Assembly (NCBI GenBank): GCA_963576725.1
Contig: OY755240.1
Coordinates: 97,126,316-97,190,315, forward strand
Length of the DNA: 64,000 bases
Direction: 5' to 3'
Origin: Azorinus chamasolen
Lineage: Eukaryota; Mollusca; Bivalvia; Cardiida; Solecurtidae
In this document: one piece after another, positions 60,701-64,000 of the stretch
Layout of the letters: every line of letters starts with the position of its first letter
Position numbering within the stretch: the stretch's first letter is position 1
Notes under the pieces: generated by a model
Databases searched by the model: none
Told to the model about the DNA's origin: nothing
What the model saw: only the letters and a program-made list of their open reading frames with translations
Translations under genes and position numbers: made by a program

Positions 60701-61118
60701 CTAACACATTTTAGACTTACATACTGAGTGGACTGTTGAGGTAAACACGTAGGTAGGGTCGTTCAACTTCGAAATTTCAGGATTGAAATGGTAAGGTAGC
60801 CGTTGTAACCCTTTACTCCATTAACACGCCTTTCTACACACTTTCCAGAGTAGACCCAGATCAGACATCTCACAGAAATGCCACAAAATTGTATTTTCCC
60901 ATGTCACCTGAATGCAACTGAAAATGATAGCAAACAATGCAACCCCTTAACCCACAAACAGTATATATGTTGTCATGGTGACCGTTGATAAAAAGTCAAC
61001 CCTTATTGTGCATGAACTAGTAGTTCTTGCCTTTCCTTACTCATAACGTGAATGGATGACATGTTCAAATGTGTTGAACTAGAGCATATATACACTAAAC
61101 GAACGTCGGATGTGTGAT
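60701..61118. other. Intergenic stretch, no gene
   Basis: Only an A left arm (AACCCTTTACTCCATTAACA near 60807) is recognised. Confidence 0.45.
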
Positions 61119-61364
61119 TTAACCCATTCTCTCGTATAATCACATTTTCACGCATTTGCAAACAGAGTAGACACAGACCAGACGGCTCCTATAGGAGCCG
61201 TCTGAACAGGATCTGCTCCGTTTGCTTTTGACTTAATATAGTTCTGATTCTACAGTTTCTGCCTGAACCGAAATATCCTCAGTTCACATGCTATTATAAA
61301 AAGATCTATTAGTATTCGTGATTTTATTATTTCCTACATGAATATCCACCAGGGAAAGGGTTAA
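61119..61364. mobile_element. Complete A element
   Basis: 246 bp, TTAACCCATTCTCTCG ... CAGGGAAAGGGTTAA, centre CGGCTCCTATAGGAGCCG, 62-bp palindrome with few mismatches. A solo A right end lies at 61565-61611 and a G trace at 61410-61455. Confidence 0.87.
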
Positions 61365-61836
61365 CCCGCCATTTATGTTGTACACAAAACACGTCAAATT
61401 TTCAGCGGAACAATCAAAAACTTGAGAACGAACTCCGACTCAACTAAACGTTTTATAAGCATGGACCCGGACTCCTAATTATAATTAAAACATATTGTAA
61501 ACTACTTGCAAAAGGTTTTGATACCATCCGTAGGGCTCTGTTCCGCGCCCTGGGAGTCGTAGACCATAATATTGAAATTTGGAATAAACACAGAGGAGGG
61601 AAAGGGTTAACCCACTGTATATCAGACCCGAGTGTATTGGATATATTTATACGCGCTTATACAGTGTACACGTACACCCTGCTCACTCACCTGTAACAGT
61701 CTTTTAATAGTTCGTGATTTAATCGTGCAGGTATATTTAATACGTATATCTTCAATATGGAAGAATCATAGTGTTCTAATTATCAAAGCTCATGCTACAC
61801 TCTTGTGATTTGTGCTCTCCATATTGTTCGTCTTAA

Positions 61837-62108
61837 CAGGCCCGTACCCAGGTGTGGGGGGGGGGGGGGGGGGGTGGCTCCCGGCTGGCTGACAAGATAC
61901 CATTTTTGTTAATGGGCCCTTTTTAGTTTTCAGCTAGATCTATCGTTTTGAAATTTTACCACGGCGATTTTTTTGTGATCGATATTTTCCAATCTCGGGG
62001 AGATTATCTTTTAGTTCTCTACACAGACAGGCCACCTTTAGCATGCTGTCATGCTGTGATCCACGCTTGGCCTATTTTCGGTATGGACCAATCAGGGGAA
62101 CACCCCCG

Positions 62109-62139
<31 letters not shown>

Positions 62140-63218
62140 CCACGGAGAACACCCGAATTAGCATATGTAATCACGAGTTGGTTCCAGTTTTCGCAAATTT
62201 GGAGTTTAGCAAATAAATTGTTCAGGCACCAGTCGTGTCAAAATGCAAATTGCTGCGTTTCCACAAATACCACATGTTGCACGTATATTAATTAAGCGAG
62301 GAAACATTGTCGCAAAATTAAGATGATGAGAATGACGTTTCAAGACGCTATATAGCTACAAAAAGCAGTATGCACTTCGGACGATAAGCGTTTTACTGAC
62401 ATTGATCAGTAACTAATAATGAAAAAATAACTCTGAACATTTCGAATGATAAAAAAAGTAAAAATGATTTTCGTCCCAGGCCGATTGTACTGAATAAATC
62501 GAGGTTTCTTAACGTGTTTTCATGAATTTGTTTTGTAACTTGAGATGGATGCAAAACATACCTTTTGCTATTGGGAATATACCCGAATAAGGGCTATAAA
62601 ATCAGCCAAAATATTATTGTAAAATAAGATAAAATGGAATGTCTTTTTCAATGTATACATAAATCTGTTATAACCAGGTGAGCGAATAAGGGCCATCATG
62701 ACCCTCTTAGTAAATTTGATGTTTGTAGTTTTGCTCAGGGTTGTTTTCACATTTAGAATAAAGACATAAGCGGATGCTAGTTCTGAGATAAATAATACCG
62801 AGTCTGTCCATGACAAAAAACTTTAAGCATAATCAAATGTCTGTCTGTCTGTCAATGGTAAAACTCTTTAATCATGTTCATATGTGTGTCTGCCTGTCTG
62901 TCAATGGCAAAAAAACTTTAGCCTTGATCACAACTTTTGGTGTTAGTATAATTTGTATGAAGTCTCTGCATTGAAACATTGGTGATCATTCATCATGCTT
63001 TCAAGTCTATACACTGAAATACAGGCGTAAAAGGAGCCGATTTCCCATATTATAACATAAAATTATATCTTCATAGAGTGATTCAGATAGCAGGAAATTG
63101 CACCATTTAATGCGGCATACCAAAAAAAAGAAACTCGACTACCGGGAGGGGACACCCCTCCCCTGTCCACCCCAACTCGCCCCCCCCCCCCCGCACAAAT
63201 TTTCACGGTACGGCCCTG
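61837..63218. mobile_element. 1.38-kb element with CAGG(C/G)CCGTACC ends
   Basis: Left end CAGGCCCGTACCCAGG followed by a G run; right end a C run, then CGGTACGGCCCTG. Terminal inverted repeats carry homopolymer G/C tracts just inside. CTTAA directly flanks both sides (61832-61836 and 63219-63223). A second C run of about 30 lies at 62105-62138. No transposase frame is visible; a 115-aa open frame across the C run is poly-proline and not convincing. hAT-like by end style, but a 5-bp duplication is not the usual 8. Confidence 0.6.
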
Positions 63219-63233
63219 CTTAATGTATTAATA

Positions 63234-64000
63234 GCAACCCTTCCCTGTTCTATATTTAGTCCAATTTTAATACCTACTGCGTGTTTATGGACGGAATAGT
63301 TATAATGAAATATAGAGTTACAGTACACTACGTCACGGAGGATGATTGTCACAATGAATATTTAATTATACCCCTATATACACACATATTATGTTTGAAG
63401 TGCTGTACACACTAATAAACTGCATAAACCGTTGACACCCATAATGCTGACAAACTTTATAAGTATTCGATAAGTTTTAAGCGGGTAGAAATTGTTTAGC
63501 TGGCTAAAGAATGAGGAAGTTCACTCGTTACACATGATATCGCTACGAGTGTTGAATATTACTCTGGTGTTGTGTTAAGTTACAGTTTAAAAAGCGATTA
63601 TACAATGTAGAAGCTGAAGGATCCTAGGGCCAGGTAGAAGGACCAGGTAATACTTTAAAGTTACTGGCATGGCATCAACTTAACTGGTAGTAGATATTAG
63701 ACAATCTGTAATTTCAGGTTCGGCTATGTGAGAAATTTTAGGAATTACGCCCGTGTTCATTTTATGTGAAACTAGGTTAACTATGAAAGCTGCATAGTCT
63801 CCTATTAAGAATATGAAGAACATATTACTAAAAGTTTTTATTTTCAAATTAAAAAGACTGTATATTTTTGTTGTAACTATTGAGCCAATATGATTTATAT
63901 GTTCAATCGGTCTATGTATGTTTGCGTTATATTTGTTGTTGATCTGGTGTCGCTGTTTGTTTTTAACCTCTGTTGCCTACGCAGATGTCATGTGATGCCG
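63234..64000. other. A left arm then unrecognised intergenic DNA
   Basis: 63234-63315 is the left arm of an A element (CAACCCTTCCCTGTTC ... GAATAGTTATAATGAAATAT) without core. From 63316 to the end I find no gene, RNA or repeat. Confidence 0.5.

Noticed and set aside
61948..62295. 115-aa plus-strand open frame
   Set aside because: Its middle is poly-proline from a C run and there are no recognisable domains on either side.
62568..62816. 82-aa minus-strand open frame
   Set aside because: Lies inside the 61837-63218 element, with no recognisable motif and no splice context to a gene.

Overview
The window is nuclear DNA of an animal, most likely a bivalve mollusc. The reasons are short GT-AG exons spread over multi-kilobase AT-rich introns, two metazoan genes, and dense interspersed palindromic elements, tRNA-derived SINEs and satellite-bearing elements of a kind I associate with bivalves. 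The species call is an inference; nothing prokaryotic is present.

Two protein genes stand head to head, with 261 bases between their start codons (22887-23147). Leftward on the minus strand is an AGC-type kinase related to vertebrate RSKR/SGK494 (13 coding exons, 22886 down to 552; the C-terminal exon lies beyond the window). Rightward on the plus strand is a complete PPIL2 orthologue (U-box plus cyclophilin, a spliceosome-associated protein; 19 coding exons, 23148-57651, 521 aa). A possible extra 45-nt in-frame exon sits between its exons 6 and 7. After the PPIL2 stop (57651) I see only repeats to 64000. The two proteins have no known joint pathway; the shared promoter region is the only link visible here.

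The rest is mobile and tandem DNA. The commonest elements are short and palindromic, about 200-250 bp. I name them: A (TTAA target, CCCTTTCC... ends, core based on AAACAGAGCAGACCC), B (TTAA target, near-uniform 229 bp, core based on ACCATTGTGATAAATAGAGC), C (TTAA target, ends CCCTTCGCTTGC/CCCTTCTCTTGC), D (TA target, ends CAGTAAAACCTC), E (core AAACAGTTTGGATCC or AAACAGTGTAGACC), F (CCCTTTTGG ends) and G (TGATTGGTCAGAT hairpins). A, B, C and D have different arms but meet at nearly the same dyad, GCTCCTATAGGAGC. Nested copies and an empty-site comparison inside the window show the TTAA and TA targets directly.

There are also three broken non-LTR retrotransposon segments, a 146-bp inverted-repeat element inside one of them, several larger elements with minisatellite interiors, tRNA-derived SINEs, and many minisatellites. 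Two minisatellites look like amplified splice sites: the 5' donor of PPIL2 exon 5 and the 3' acceptor of RSKR-like exon 11.

Layout: 1-22.9 kb RSKR-like gene with repeats in its introns; 22.9-23.15 kb shared promoter region; 23.15-57.65 kb PPIL2 with repeat-filled introns (LINE fragments 23.5-25.4 kb, donor array 31 kb, 1.3-kb minisatellite 47.5-48.9 kb); 57.65-64 kb intergenic repeats.
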